This document shows, piece by piece, positions 1 through 6,055 of a stretch of 6,055 nucleotides of DNA (the first letter of the stretch is position 1; every line of letters starts with the position of its first letter). The notes beneath the pieces are model-generated. The model was given only the letters and a program-made list of their open reading frames with translations. It had not been told where the DNA came from and made no database searches. Source of the DNA: Flavobacteriales bacterium CG_4_9_14_3_um_filter_32_8 (GTDB taxonomy: Bacteria > Bacteroidota > Bacteroidia > Flavobacteriales_E > Vicingaceae); the NCBI GenBank assembly GCA_002790175.1, contig PFUQ01000194.1:1-6055 (forward strand). Direction: 5' to 3'. The position numbers were made by a program, and so were the translations under genes.

Positions 1-2321
1 GTTCTGATTCTTCTATAAAAGCAGAAAAAATAGCATGTTGTGGAGGAGAGCAACAGCAGGAGCAAAAAGTTACAAAAAGTCAAAAAGGGAATGGAATTTT
101 TTATTGCCCAATGCACTGCGAAGGGGAAAAAACTTATGATAAACCAGGCGACTGTCCTGTTTGCGGAATGCATTTGGTAGAGCAACCTCAACTATCAAAA
201 GGACAGCAATACACTTGCCCAATGCATCCTGAAATAATAAAAAGCCAACCTGGTTCTTGCCCTATTTGTGGAATGGACTTGGTGCCATTAGAGCCTAGTG
301 AAAGTGCTGAACAAAAAACAGTTCAGGAATTGTTAAAAAAAATGAAAATAGCGGTTCTTTTCTCAACTCCTATTTTTATAATTTCTATGAGTGATCTAAT
401 TCCAGACCATCCTTTAGTTAAAATTATGTCTCATCAAAGTTGGAATTGGGTGCAGTTTGTTCTAACCTTACCAGTTGTTTTTTATGCATGTTGGATGTTT
501 TTTGTTCGTGCTTGGAAATCGATAATCACTTGGAACTTAAACATGTTTACCTTGGTTGGAATAGGTACTGGAGTAGCCTTCCTTTTTAGTGTGGTTGGAT
601 TATTATTCCCCGATATTTTTCCCGATGAATTTAAGTCAGAATCGGGGACAGTTTTGCTTTATTTTGAAGCAACAGCCGTTATTTTAACTTTGGTATTATT
701 AGGTCAATTATTAGAAGCTAGAGCACACAGCCAAACCAGTGGAGCAATAAAAGAGTTATTGAAATTAGCTCCATCCGAAGCGATTTTAGTAGAAAATGGA
801 GAAGACAAAGTGATTTCGATTCACGATATTAAAGTAGGGGATTTATTAAGAGTAAAACCCGGAGATAAAATTCCTGTGGATGGAAAAATTACGGAAGGAA
901 GTAGTAGTATTGATGAATCTATGATTTCGGGAGAACCCATTCCTGTAGATAAAAAAGAGGGAGACAGAGTGAGTTCGGGAACTATCAATGGAAATAAGTC
1001 ATTTATTATGGTGGCTGAACGAATTGGTGCAGACACACTGCTTTCACAAATCATTCAAATGGTAAATGATGCTAGTCGTTCGCGTGCACCTATTCAGAAA
1101 TTAGCCGATACTATTGCCAAATATTTTGTTCCTATAGTTGTAGCTGTATCAATCATCACATTTTCAATTTGGGTTGTATTTGGACCAGAGCCTTCTTATG
1201 TTTATGGTTTTGTAAATGCCATAGCTGTGCTCATTATCGCTTGTCCTTGTGCTTTGGGATTAGCAACTCCTATGTCGGTAATGGTTGGTGTTGGAAAAGG
1301 AGCTCAATCAGGAGTTTTAATAAAAAATGCAGAAGCTTTAGAAATCATGAATAAAGTAAATGTATTGATTACTGATAAAACAGGAACTATCACCGAAGGC
1401 AAACCATCGGTAGAAAAAATTTATGCGGAGGAAAGTGGCAACGAAGAAAACTTGTTAAAACAAATAGCATCTCTCAATCAATACAGTGAACATCCATTAG
1501 CAGAAGCAGTTGTGAAATTCGGGAAATTAAAAGGAGTTCAACTAATTGAGGTAAATGATTTTGAAGCTGTGGCTGGAAAAGGGGTTATTGGTACAGTTGA
1601 AGAAAAGAAAATTGGATTAGGAAATCTTAAATTAATGCAACAATTCAATGTTTCTATTTCGGAGGAAATAACTACTAAAATTATAGCTGAACAGAAATTA
1701 GGAAAAACAGTTTCCTACATTGCCGTTGATAAAACAGCAGTTGGTTATGTAGCTATTTCTGATGCCATAAAAGAAACCAGTAAAAATGCCATCACTGAAT
1801 TAATCAATATGGGCGTTGAAGTGATAATGATGACAGGAGATAACGTCAACACTGCAAAAGCTGTCGCTGATACGTTAAACTTAAGTGATTTTAAAGCCGA
1901 TAGTTTGCCCCAAGACAAATTGAATATGATAAAAGAATTACAACTAAAAGGAAAAATAGTTGCCATGGCTGGAGATGGAATAAATGATTCTCCAGCCTTA
2001 GCACAGGCTAATGTTGGAATTGCCATGGGTACTGGAACAGATGTGGCGATAGAAAGTGCTGCAATTACATTAGTAAAAGGAGATTTACATGGTATCGTAA
2101 AAGCCAAGAATCTAAGTCATGCCGTTATGAAAAACATTAAACAAAACCTCTTCTTTGCCTTTATTTACAATGTTTTAGGTATTCCCATTGCTGCTGGTGT
2201 TTTGTTTCCTGTCTTTGGAATTTTACTTTCCCCTATGATTGCCGCTGCGGCTATGAGCTTTAGTTCGGTTTCAGTAATTGCAAATTCATTGCGATTAAAA
2301 AACGTAACTATTAATCAATAA
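1..2321 (+). CDS. copA: Cu(I)-exporting P1B-type ATPase CopA, 5'-partial
   Basis: Inner-membrane ATPase that pumps Cu(I) from cytoplasm to periplasm. The frame is open from base 3 with no start codon before the ATG at 111. That ATG sits inside a metal-binding motif (Tyr-Cys-Pro precede it), so the real start, and probably an N-terminal HMA domain, lies upstream of the window. Counting from Met111 as residue 1, there are two tandem heavy-metal-binding modules (to about 60). Membrane helices lie near 79-97, 113-131, 144-166 and 181-201, then an actuator domain with SGEP (273-276), then helices near 338-357 and 366-388 with CPC (378-380). The phosphorylation motif DKTGT is at 422-426, the ATP-site His-Pro at 461-462, GKGV at 489-492 and GDGIND at 621-626. 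The last two helices carry Tyr-Asn (686-687) and MSFSS (715-719). CPC, YN and MxxSS together are the P1B-1 Cu(I) signature. All catalytic motifs are intact. It probably forms an operon with the lipoprotein gene 45 bases downstream. Silver export is an alternative or additional role. Confidence 0.95.
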   Translation, partial: SDSSIKAEKIACCGGEQQQEQKVTKSQKGNGIFYCPMHCEGEKTYDKPGDCPVCGMHLVEQPQLSKGQQYTCPMHPEIIKSQPGSCPICGMDLVPLEPSESAEQKTVQELLKKMKIAVLFSTPIFIISMSDLIPDHPLVKIMSHQSWNWVQFVLTLPVVFYACWMFFVRAWKSIITWNLNMFTLVGIGTGVAFLFSVVGLLFPDIFPDEFKSESGTVLLYFEATAVILTLVLLGQLLEARAHSQTSGAIKELLKLAPSEAILVENGEDKVISIHDIKVGDLLRVKPGDKIPVDGKITEGSSSIDESMISGEPIPVDKKEGDRVSSGTINGNKSFIMVAERIGADTLLSQIIQMVNDASRSRAPIQKLADTIAKYFVPIVVAVSIITFSIWVVFGPEPSYVYGFVNAIAVLIIACPCALGLATPMSVMVGVGKGAQSGVLIKNAEALEIMNKVNVLITDKTGTITEGKPSVEKIYAEESGNEENLLKQIASLNQYSEHPLAEAVVKFGKLKGVQLIEVNDFEAVAGKGVIGTVEEKKIGLGNLKLMQQFNVSISEEITTKIIAEQKLGKTVSYIAVDKTAVGYVAISDAIKETSKNAITELINMGVEVIMMTGDNVNTAKAVADTLNLSDFKADSLPQDKLNMIKELQLKGKIVAMAGDGINDSPALAQANVGIAMGTGTDVAIESAAITLVKGDLHGIVKAKNLSHAVMKNIKQNLFFAFIYNVLGIPIAAGVLFPVFGILLSPMIAAAAMSFSSVSVIANSLRLKNVTINQ
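102..284 (+). other. Tandem heavy-metal-binding modules (HMBD) inside CopA
   Basis: This part of copA encodes two successive copies of the short zinc-ribbon-like module found in CusB N-termini and many Bacteroidota CopA proteins. Copy 1 (about 102-179) reads YCPMHCEG, then CPVCGMHL. Copy 2 (about 210-284) reads YTCPMHPE, then CPICGMDL. Each has a Cys-Pro-Met-His head and a Cys-x-x-Cys-Gly-Met tail, giving Cys, Met and His ligands suited to Cu(I) or Ag(I). Copy 1 is longer between head and tail, with an extra Cys in the head and His instead of Asp after the Gly-Met. The two copies are therefore not recent DNA duplications. The Gln-rich linker before them (bases 36-101) begins with a Cys-Cys pair. 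Confidence 0.85.
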
Positions 2322-2366
2322 TAAAAAGAAGAAGAAAAATAATAAATAAACCAAAATAATTAAAAA

Positions 2367-2570
2367 ATGAAAAAAACAATTATAACAATAGGAGCAGTAA
2401 TGCTATTTACACTGGTAGATGTAACATTTATTGGTTGTGGAAATTCAGTTGAAAAAAACGCAACAACAGAGAAAGATGGCGAAGAATATGCATGCCCCAT
2501 GCACCCAGAAATTGTAGGAAAAGCAGGAGACACTTGTTCTGAATGTGGAATGGATTTAGAAAAAAAATAG
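2367..2570 (+). CDS. Small HMBD lipoprotein, putative periplasmic copper binder
   Basis: A 67-residue protein with a Lys-Lys N-terminus, a hydrophobic stretch and a lipobox-like FIGC ending at Cys24. It should be lipidated there and anchored in the envelope. After a short charged Ser/Thr/Glu/Lys linker, residues 41-64 form one complete heavy-metal-binding module: YACPMHPE (41-48), then Cys57-x-x-Cys60-Gly-Met-Asp-Leu. The protein has no other domain. It resembles the second module of the CopA just upstream in motif order, but is only moderately similar in sequence. The gene begins 45 bases after copA in A/purine-rich DNA with no Shine-Dalgarno, as is usual for Bacteroidota, and a hairpin follows its stop. 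The likely role (inference) is to bind Cu(I) that CopA releases into the periplasm, as a buffer or as a donor to an efflux pump. An oddity is Asp18 within the hydrophobic part of the signal peptide. Confidence 0.88.
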   Translation: MKKTIITIGAVMLFTLVDVTFIGCGNSVEKNATTEKDGEEYACPMHPEIVGKAGDTCSECGMDLEKK

Positions 2571-2575
2571 TCGAT

Positions 2576-2612
2576 TAGGAGAGGGATTTAGAAAAATACC
2601 CTCTCTTATTTA
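2576..2612 (+). terminator. Stem-loop, probable terminator of the copA-lipoprotein unit
   Basis: Starting 5 bases after the lipoprotein stop, the arms at 2576-2585 and 2599-2608 pair over 10 positions, 9 Watson-Crick plus one G-T. The core is GAGAGGG against CCCTCTC. The stem may continue inward through ATTT/AAAT with a bulged A at 2598, leaving a small loop. It is followed by TTATTTA, a short and interrupted T tract, so termination may be partial. It separates the copA unit from the next gene. Confidence 0.6.
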
Positions 2613-2621
2613 CTCAATTAG

Positions 2622-2638
2622 TGTACAAAGTTTGTGCA
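2622..2638. promoter_or_regulatory. 17-base dyad, candidate operator
   Basis: TGTACAAAGTTTGTGCA is an inverted repeat around the central G2630. Seven of eight base pairs match; the exception is T2624/G2636. It covers the proposed -33 element of the promoter for the gene at 2677. A regulator-binding site is an inference from symmetry and position. I do not recognise the motif as that of a known copper regulator. Confidence 0.35.
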
Positions 2639-2661
2639 TAAATAAAATAGTACTATTTTTT
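2631..2661 (+). promoter_or_regulatory. Candidate Bacteroidota-type promoter for the DUF6660-like gene
   Basis: TTTG at 2631-2634 fits the -33 element of the Bacteroidota primary sigma factor. After 19 bases comes TATTTTTT at 2654-2661, which matches the -7 consensus TAnnTTTG except at the last base. Transcription would start around 2666-2668, leaving a leader of only about 10 bases before the ATG at 2677. Both elements are overlapped by dyads. In AT-rich DNA such matches arise easily, so confidence is modest. Confidence 0.35.
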
Positions 2662-2663
2662 TT
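2640..2663. promoter_or_regulatory. AT-rich palindrome, candidate operator
   Basis: AAAATAGTACTATTTT at 2644-2659 is a perfect 16-base palindrome. Allowing one mismatch (T2643/T2660), the symmetry extends to 2640-2663. It overlaps the proposed -7 element and ends 13 bases before the ATG at 2677. Its centre is about 21.5 bases from that of the preceding dyad, roughly two helical turns. It runs into a nine-T tract (2656-2664). The stem has too little G+C to act as a convincing terminator. Confidence 0.35.
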
Positions 2664-2676
2664 TATATTTGCTCTC

Positions 2677-2997
2677 ATGAAATTTTTTACTTTCCTATTT
2701 AGTTTTTACCTTTTTATCTTGGCAGTCATGCCATGTAGCAATCAAAATGATTGTGAATATTCGATAGAAGAACAGTCTTTCGGTATTGCAACCAATCATA
2801 CTGAACACCAAAACGAGGCAGAACATTGTTCTCCATTTTGTATGTGTGCTTGTTGCATACAATCTTGCAATTTTACAAAGCAGCAAATTAACTTTGCTTT
2901 AATTTTCCCTATTATTTCTAAAAAAATTATTGTTTACCACTCTTTGTTAACATCTCCTTTTTGCTATTCCATTTGGCAACCGCCAAAACTTAGTTAA
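2677..2997 (+). CDS. DUF6660-like exported Cys/His-rich protein
   Basis: A 106-residue protein of unknown function. I recognise it as the DUF6660 type found next to CusA/CzcA pumps in Bacteroidota. The ATG at 2677 gives a typical MKFFTFLF start. A longer form from a TTG at 2632 would translate the T-rich promoter region and is unlikely. Residues 1-18 form a hydrophobic signal peptide ending in MPC (18-20); Pro before Cys20 argues against a lipobox. A His/acid-rich stretch follows (His41, His44, His50), then a dense cysteine cluster CSPFCMCACC (51-60) plus Cys64. A hydrophobic and basic stretch follows at about 71-91, then a conserved-looking tail SIWQPP (98-103) with Cys96 nearby. There are nine cysteines in total. 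It probably acts in the envelope as a metal ligand or chaperone for the pump encoded 95 bases downstream (inference). No Shine-Dalgarno is visible. Confidence 0.8.
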   Translation: MKFFTFLFSFYLFILAVMPCSNQNDCEYSIEEQSFGIATNHTEHQNEAEHCSPFCMCACCIQSCNFTKQQINFALIFPIISKKIIVYHSLLTSPFCYSIWQPPKLS

Positions 2998-3011
2998 TGA
3001 ATTTATAGGTA

Positions 3012-3060
3012 TCCGTCAGCTGACGGACAAAAAATTATTGTTTACGGTGCTGACGCACCG
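3012..3060. repeat. Pair of GC-rich 16-base palindromes
   Basis: TCCGTCAGCTGACGGA (3012-3027) is a perfect 16-base palindrome. After 17 AT-rich bases comes CGGTGCTGACGCACCG (3045-3060), a hairpin with six G/C-rich pairs around a TGAC loop. Both are 16 bases long and share the 7-base word GCTGACG. Their base composition stands out from the surrounding AT-rich DNA. They lie between the DUF6660-like gene and the RND pump gene. Neither is followed by a clean T tract on the + strand, so neither is a classical terminator. They could be dispersed REP-like elements, mRNA-processing or stabilising hairpins, or protein-binding sites. Confidence 0.55.
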
Positions 3061-3092
3061 CAAATTTCCATTCATTTTATTAACTTATAATC

Positions 3093-6055
3093 ATGCTCAA
3101 TAAAATAATAGCGTTCTCTATAAAGAACAAACTCATCATAGGGCTTTTCATTTTATCCCTTATTGGTTATGGCAGCTACGAAATTACAAAATTGCCAATT
3201 GATGCCGTACCAGACATTACCGATAATCAGGTGCAAGTGATAACCGTTTCCCCTTCATTGGGAGCTGCCGATATTGAACGGCTCATCACTTTTCCTATTG
3301 AACAAGCCAACAGTAACATTCCAGGGATGAAAAAAATCCGCAGTTTCTCACGGTTTGGACTGTCTTTAATTACCATCGTTTTTGAGGATGATGTAGATAT
3401 TTATTGGGCAAGACAACAAGTAACAGAACAACTAAAATTGGCACAGGAGCAAATCCCAAAAGGATTGGGTTCGCCTGAGTTAGCACCTGTTACCACAGGT
3501 TTAGGAGAAATTTATCAATATGTAATTCGTGCAAAACAAGGTTATGAAACTAAATACGATGAAACTGAATTACGAACCATTCAAGATTGGATTGTCCGCA
3601 GACAGTTAATTGGTGTGAAAGGGGTTGCCGATGTGAGCAGTTTTGGAGGTAAGTTAAAACAATATGAAATTGCCATAGATGTTAACCAATTGAAATCACA
3701 TAACATTACTATTAATGATGTTTTTACTGCTTTGGAAAATAACAATAATAATACGGGTGGTGCGTACATTGAAAAGAAATCAACTGTACTGTACATTCGT
3801 ACAAAAGGACTGATAGGAACAATAGATGATATAAAAAGTATTGTAGTGAAAAATACGTCAAACGGAACTCCCCTTTTAATAAAAGATGTAGCTGACGTGC
3901 GGATAGGAAGTGCTGTTCGTTATGGTGGAATGACATACAATGATGAAGGTGAAACTGCAGGAGGTGTAGTAATGATGCTAAAAGGCGGTAACAGCAGCAC
4001 AGTAATTAAAAATGTAAAAGATCGAATTATTCAAATTGAAAGAACATTGCCAGAAGGGGTAGTAATTGAACCTTTCCTTGATCGAACAAAAATGGTAACC
4101 AATGCCATCGGAACAGTTTCTAAAAATTTAATGGAAGGTGCATTGATTGTTATTTTTGTATTGGTTTTATTTCTTGGGAATTTCAGAGCAGGCTTATTAG
4201 TGGCATCAGTAATTCCATTAGCAATGCTATTTGCGATAATTATGATGAATCTTTTTGGCGTGAGTGGAAACCTAATGAGTTTAGGTGCTTTGGATTTTGG
4301 TTTAATTGTAGATGGAGCGGTAATAATAGTTGAAGCCGTAATGCACAGCATAGTTCATGGAAAAAAATTAGAAGGAATTTCAACAATAAATCAAGCACAA
4401 ATGGACAACACCGTAAATTCTTCTGCAAGTAGAATGATGAACAGTGCAATGTTTGGACAAATAATCATTCTTGTAGTGTATCTCCCAATTTTTACATTGG
4501 AAGGAATTGAAGGAAAAATGTTTAAGCCGATGGCACAAACTGTTGCTTTTGCTTTGTTAGGTGCATTTATTCTTTCTCTCACATATATTCCTATGATGAG
4601 TGCATTATTTTTAAGTAAAACTATTTCTCACAAACGAAATTTTTCAGATAGAATGATGGACTTTTTCATCCATAGTCATCAAAAATACTTGAGCAAAGTG
4701 TTGAATTTCCCTAAAACTATCATTGGAATTTCAATTTCACTTTTGTTGATTTCATTATTTATTTTCTCAAAGATGGGTGGTGAATTTATTCCTGAGCTAC
4801 CCGAAGGAGATTTTGCATTGGAAACCAGAGTACTTACAGGAAGCAACATTAACACTACGGCAGATGCTTGTTTAAAAGCGGCTTACATCTTAAAAAAGAA
4901 GTTTCCTGAAGTAGAAAAAGTGATAGGAAAAGTAGGTAGCGGCGAAATTCCTACAGACCCAATGCCTATGGAAGCTGCCGATTTAATGATAATACTGAAA
5001 GACAAAAGTGAATGGACCTCAGCCGAAACATGGGATGAAATGGCTGAAAAAATGGGTGAAGCTTTGAAAGATGTACCTGGTGTAACCTTCAGCTTTCAAT
5101 ATCCTGTTGCCATGCGGTTTAATGAATTGATGACAGGTGCAAAGCAAGATGTGGTATGTAAAATATTTGGCGAAAATCTAGATACACTTTCAAAATACTC
5201 CAAACTGTTAGGCAATGTGGCTAATAAAATTGAGGGAGCACAAGATATTTATGTAGAGCCTATTGACGGACTTCCGCAAGTAGAAATTAATTATAAACGA
5301 AATGTTATTGCACAATATGGTTTAACTATTTCTGACATTAATCGTGTGGTAAACATTGCATTTGCAGGACAAAGTAGTGGGTTGGTATTTGAAGATGAAA
5401 AACGTTTTGATTTAGTGGTTCGTCTTGCTGGGGAAAAAAGAAAGAATTTAGAAGATATACAAAATTTACTAATCCCAACACCCAACGGAACACAAATTCC
5501 GCTGTATCAGGTTGCTGATGTTTCCATTCAGGAAAGCGTAAATCAAATTCAACGGGAAGATGCCAAACGCAGAATTATTGTTGGTTTTAATATTCATGAC
5601 AGAGATGTACAGACTATTGTAAAGGATTTGCAAACACAAATTGACAAAAAAATAAAATTACCATCGGGTTACTACATTACTTATGGTGGTGCATTTGAAA
5701 ATTTAGTTGCAGCAAAAAAACGATTAAGTCTTGCTGTACCACTTTCATTGCTGCTGATTTTTCTTTTTCTGTATTTTGCTTTCGGTTCTATTAAACAAGG
5801 ATTGCTCATCTATTCCGCAATTCCATTATCTACCATTGGCGGTATTTTATTTTTATACTTACGTGGATTGCCTTTTAGCATTAGTGCAGGAGTTGGTTTT
5901 ATTGCCTTGTTTGGTGTGGCAGTACTCAATGGAATTGTGCTAATTGCAGAATTTAACCGCTTAAAATCTGAAGGCGAAACAGATACCAAACAAATTGCAT
6001 TGCAAGGAACAAAAAACCGATTACGACCAGTATTAATGACCGCTTTTGTTGCTTC
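3093..6055 (+). CDS. CusA/CzcA-family heavy-metal efflux RND transporter, 3'-partial
   Basis: Inner-membrane proton/metal antiporter, the pump subunit of a tripartite CusCBA/CzcCBA-type exporter. ATG 3093 is the first start after an in-frame TAA at 3081 and gives the usual MLNKII...KNKLIIG opening. The frame stays open for 987 codons to the window end. Helix 1 is near 12-31, followed by the first periplasmic domain with SRFGLS and RTIQDW motifs. Helices 2-6 lie near 347-366, 370-389, 395-416, 453-470 and 483-508, and helix 7 near 541-560. The second periplasmic domain contains GGEFIPELPEGD (562-573) and MRFNELMTG (674-682). Helices 8-10 lie near 880-898, 905-922 and 930-954; the last helices are missing. 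Helix 4 has Asp401, Asp407 and Glu414, matching the proton-relay acids D402, D408 and E415 of CzcA. By eye, Glu577, Ala628 and Glu678 occupy the places of the E. coli CusA Met triad. Adaptor and outer-membrane partners are not in the window. Its metal could be copper, silver, zinc, cobalt or nickel. Confidence 0.93.
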   Translation, partial: MLNKIIAFSIKNKLIIGLFILSLIGYGSYEITKLPIDAVPDITDNQVQVITVSPSLGAADIERLITFPIEQANSNIPGMKKIRSFSRFGLSLITIVFEDDVDIYWARQQVTEQLKLAQEQIPKGLGSPELAPVTTGLGEIYQYVIRAKQGYETKYDETELRTIQDWIVRRQLIGVKGVADVSSFGGKLKQYEIAIDVNQLKSHNITINDVFTALENNNNNTGGAYIEKKSTVLYIRTKGLIGTIDDIKSIVVKNTSNGTPLLIKDVADVRIGSAVRYGGMTYNDEGETAGGVVMMLKGGNSSTVIKNVKDRIIQIERTLPEGVVIEPFLDRTKMVTNAIGTVSKNLMEGALIVIFVLVLFLGNFRAGLLVASVIPLAMLFAIIMMNLFGVSGNLMSLGALDFGLIVDGAVIIVEAVMHSIVHGKKLEGISTINQAQMDNTVNSSASRMMNSAMFGQIIILVVYLPIFTLEGIEGKMFKPMAQTVAFALLGAFILSLTYIPMMSALFLSKTISHKRNFSDRMMDFFIHSHQKYLSKVLNFPKTIIGISISLLLISLFIFSKMGGEFIPELPEGDFALETRVLTGSNINTTADACLKAAYILKKKFPEVEKVIGKVGSGEIPTDPMPMEAADLMIILKDKSEWTSAETWDEMAEKMGEALKDVPGVTFSFQYPVAMRFNELMTGAKQDVVCKIFGENLDTLSKYSKLLGNVANKIEGAQDIYVEPIDGLPQVEINYKRNVIAQYGLTISDINRVVNIAFAGQSSGLVFEDEKRFDLVVRLAGEKRKNLEDIQNLLIPTPNGTQIPLYQVADVSIQESVNQIQREDAKRRIIVGFNIHDRDVQTIVKDLQTQIDKKIKLPSGYYITYGGAFENLVAAKKRLSLAVPLSLLLIFLFLYFAFGSIKQGLLIYSAIPLSTIGGILFLYLRGLPFSISAGVGFIALFGVAVLNGIVLIAEFNRLKSEGETDTKQIALQGTKNRLRPVLMTAFVA

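Noticed and set aside
111..113. ATG at 111 as the start of copA
   Set aside because: The codons just before it encode the Tyr-Cys-Pro of the first metal-binding motif, and the frame stays open to the window edge. This Met is internal.
1745..2107. Open frame of about 120 codons on the minus strand inside copA
   Set aside because: It lies fully antisense to the conserved GDGIND region of CopA and shows no recognisable motif. It is a shadow of the real gene.
2640..2664. AT palindrome plus T tract read as an intrinsic terminator
   Set aside because: The stem is almost entirely A-T with no spare loop, so it would be too weak. It also sits in front of a gene rather than after one.
2664..2671. TATATTTG, an exact match to the Bacteroidota -7 consensus TAnnTTTG
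   Set aside because: It lies 5 bases before the ATG at 2677, so transcription would start at or inside the start codon. The nearest upstream TTTG is also 29 bases away, too far for the usual spacing.
2632..2676. N-terminal extension of the DUF6660-like protein from a TTG codon
   Set aside because: It would translate the palindrome and the nine-T tract and add a second hydrophobic stretch. The ATG at 2677 gives a normal signal peptide.
3738..3752. Run of five Asn codons, possible slippage repeat in the pump gene
   Set aside because: Only five codons long and mixed AAT/AAC. It falls where related pumps have an Asn-rich NN-x-N-TGG motif, so it looks like ordinary family sequence.
4031..4351. 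Open frame of about 106 codons on the minus strand inside the pump gene
   Set aside because: It is antisense to the conserved helix-4 region of the RND pump. Its Thr/Ile/Lys-rich composition is what the complement of that code would give.

Overview
The window is a heavy-metal (most likely copper) export locus from a member of the Bacteroidota. Three things point to that phylum: the AT-rich, A-tail-rich intergenic DNA, the absence of Shine-Dalgarno motifs in front of every start codon, and the proteins themselves. The proteins are a CopA with a heavy-metal-binding-domain pair, a small DUF6660-like protein ending in a WQPP motif, and a CusA/CzcA with typical Bacteroidota wording. I cannot name a genus. 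All genes are on the + strand, and both end genes run off the window.

Layout. (1) Positions 1-2321 hold most of a P1B-1-type Cu(I)-exporting ATPase (copA). Its N-terminus is outside the window, and two tandem Cys/Met/His heavy-metal-binding modules precede the membrane core. (2) After a 45-base gap, 2367-2570 encodes a 67-residue lipoprotein that is little more than a membrane anchor plus one more copy of that module. (3) A stem-loop at 2576-2608 probably closes this first transcription unit. (4) At 2622-2663 two dyad-symmetric elements overlap a plausible Bacteroidota-type promoter. It serves a 106-residue exported Cys/His-rich protein (2677-2997) that I recognise as DUF6660-like, with no known function. 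(5) The gap 2998-3092 holds two GC-rich 16-base palindromes that share the word GCTGACG. (6) From 3093 to the window end runs a CusA/CzcA-family heavy-metal RND pump, 987 residues of it, cut off by the window. It has no internal stop.

How they may work together (inference). CopA moves Cu(I) from cytoplasm to periplasm. The HMBD lipoprotein and the Cys-rich DUF6660-like protein would bind metal in the envelope. The RND pump, with adaptor and outer-membrane partners presumably encoded downstream, would expel it from the cell. The least understood parts are the DUF6660-like protein, its dyad-rich promoter, and the twin palindromes in front of the pump gene. By eye, the pump has Glu/Ala/Glu where E. 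coli CusA has its Met triad, so its substrate should not be assumed to be copper. I saw no RNA gene, insertion sequence, CRISPR array or origin.
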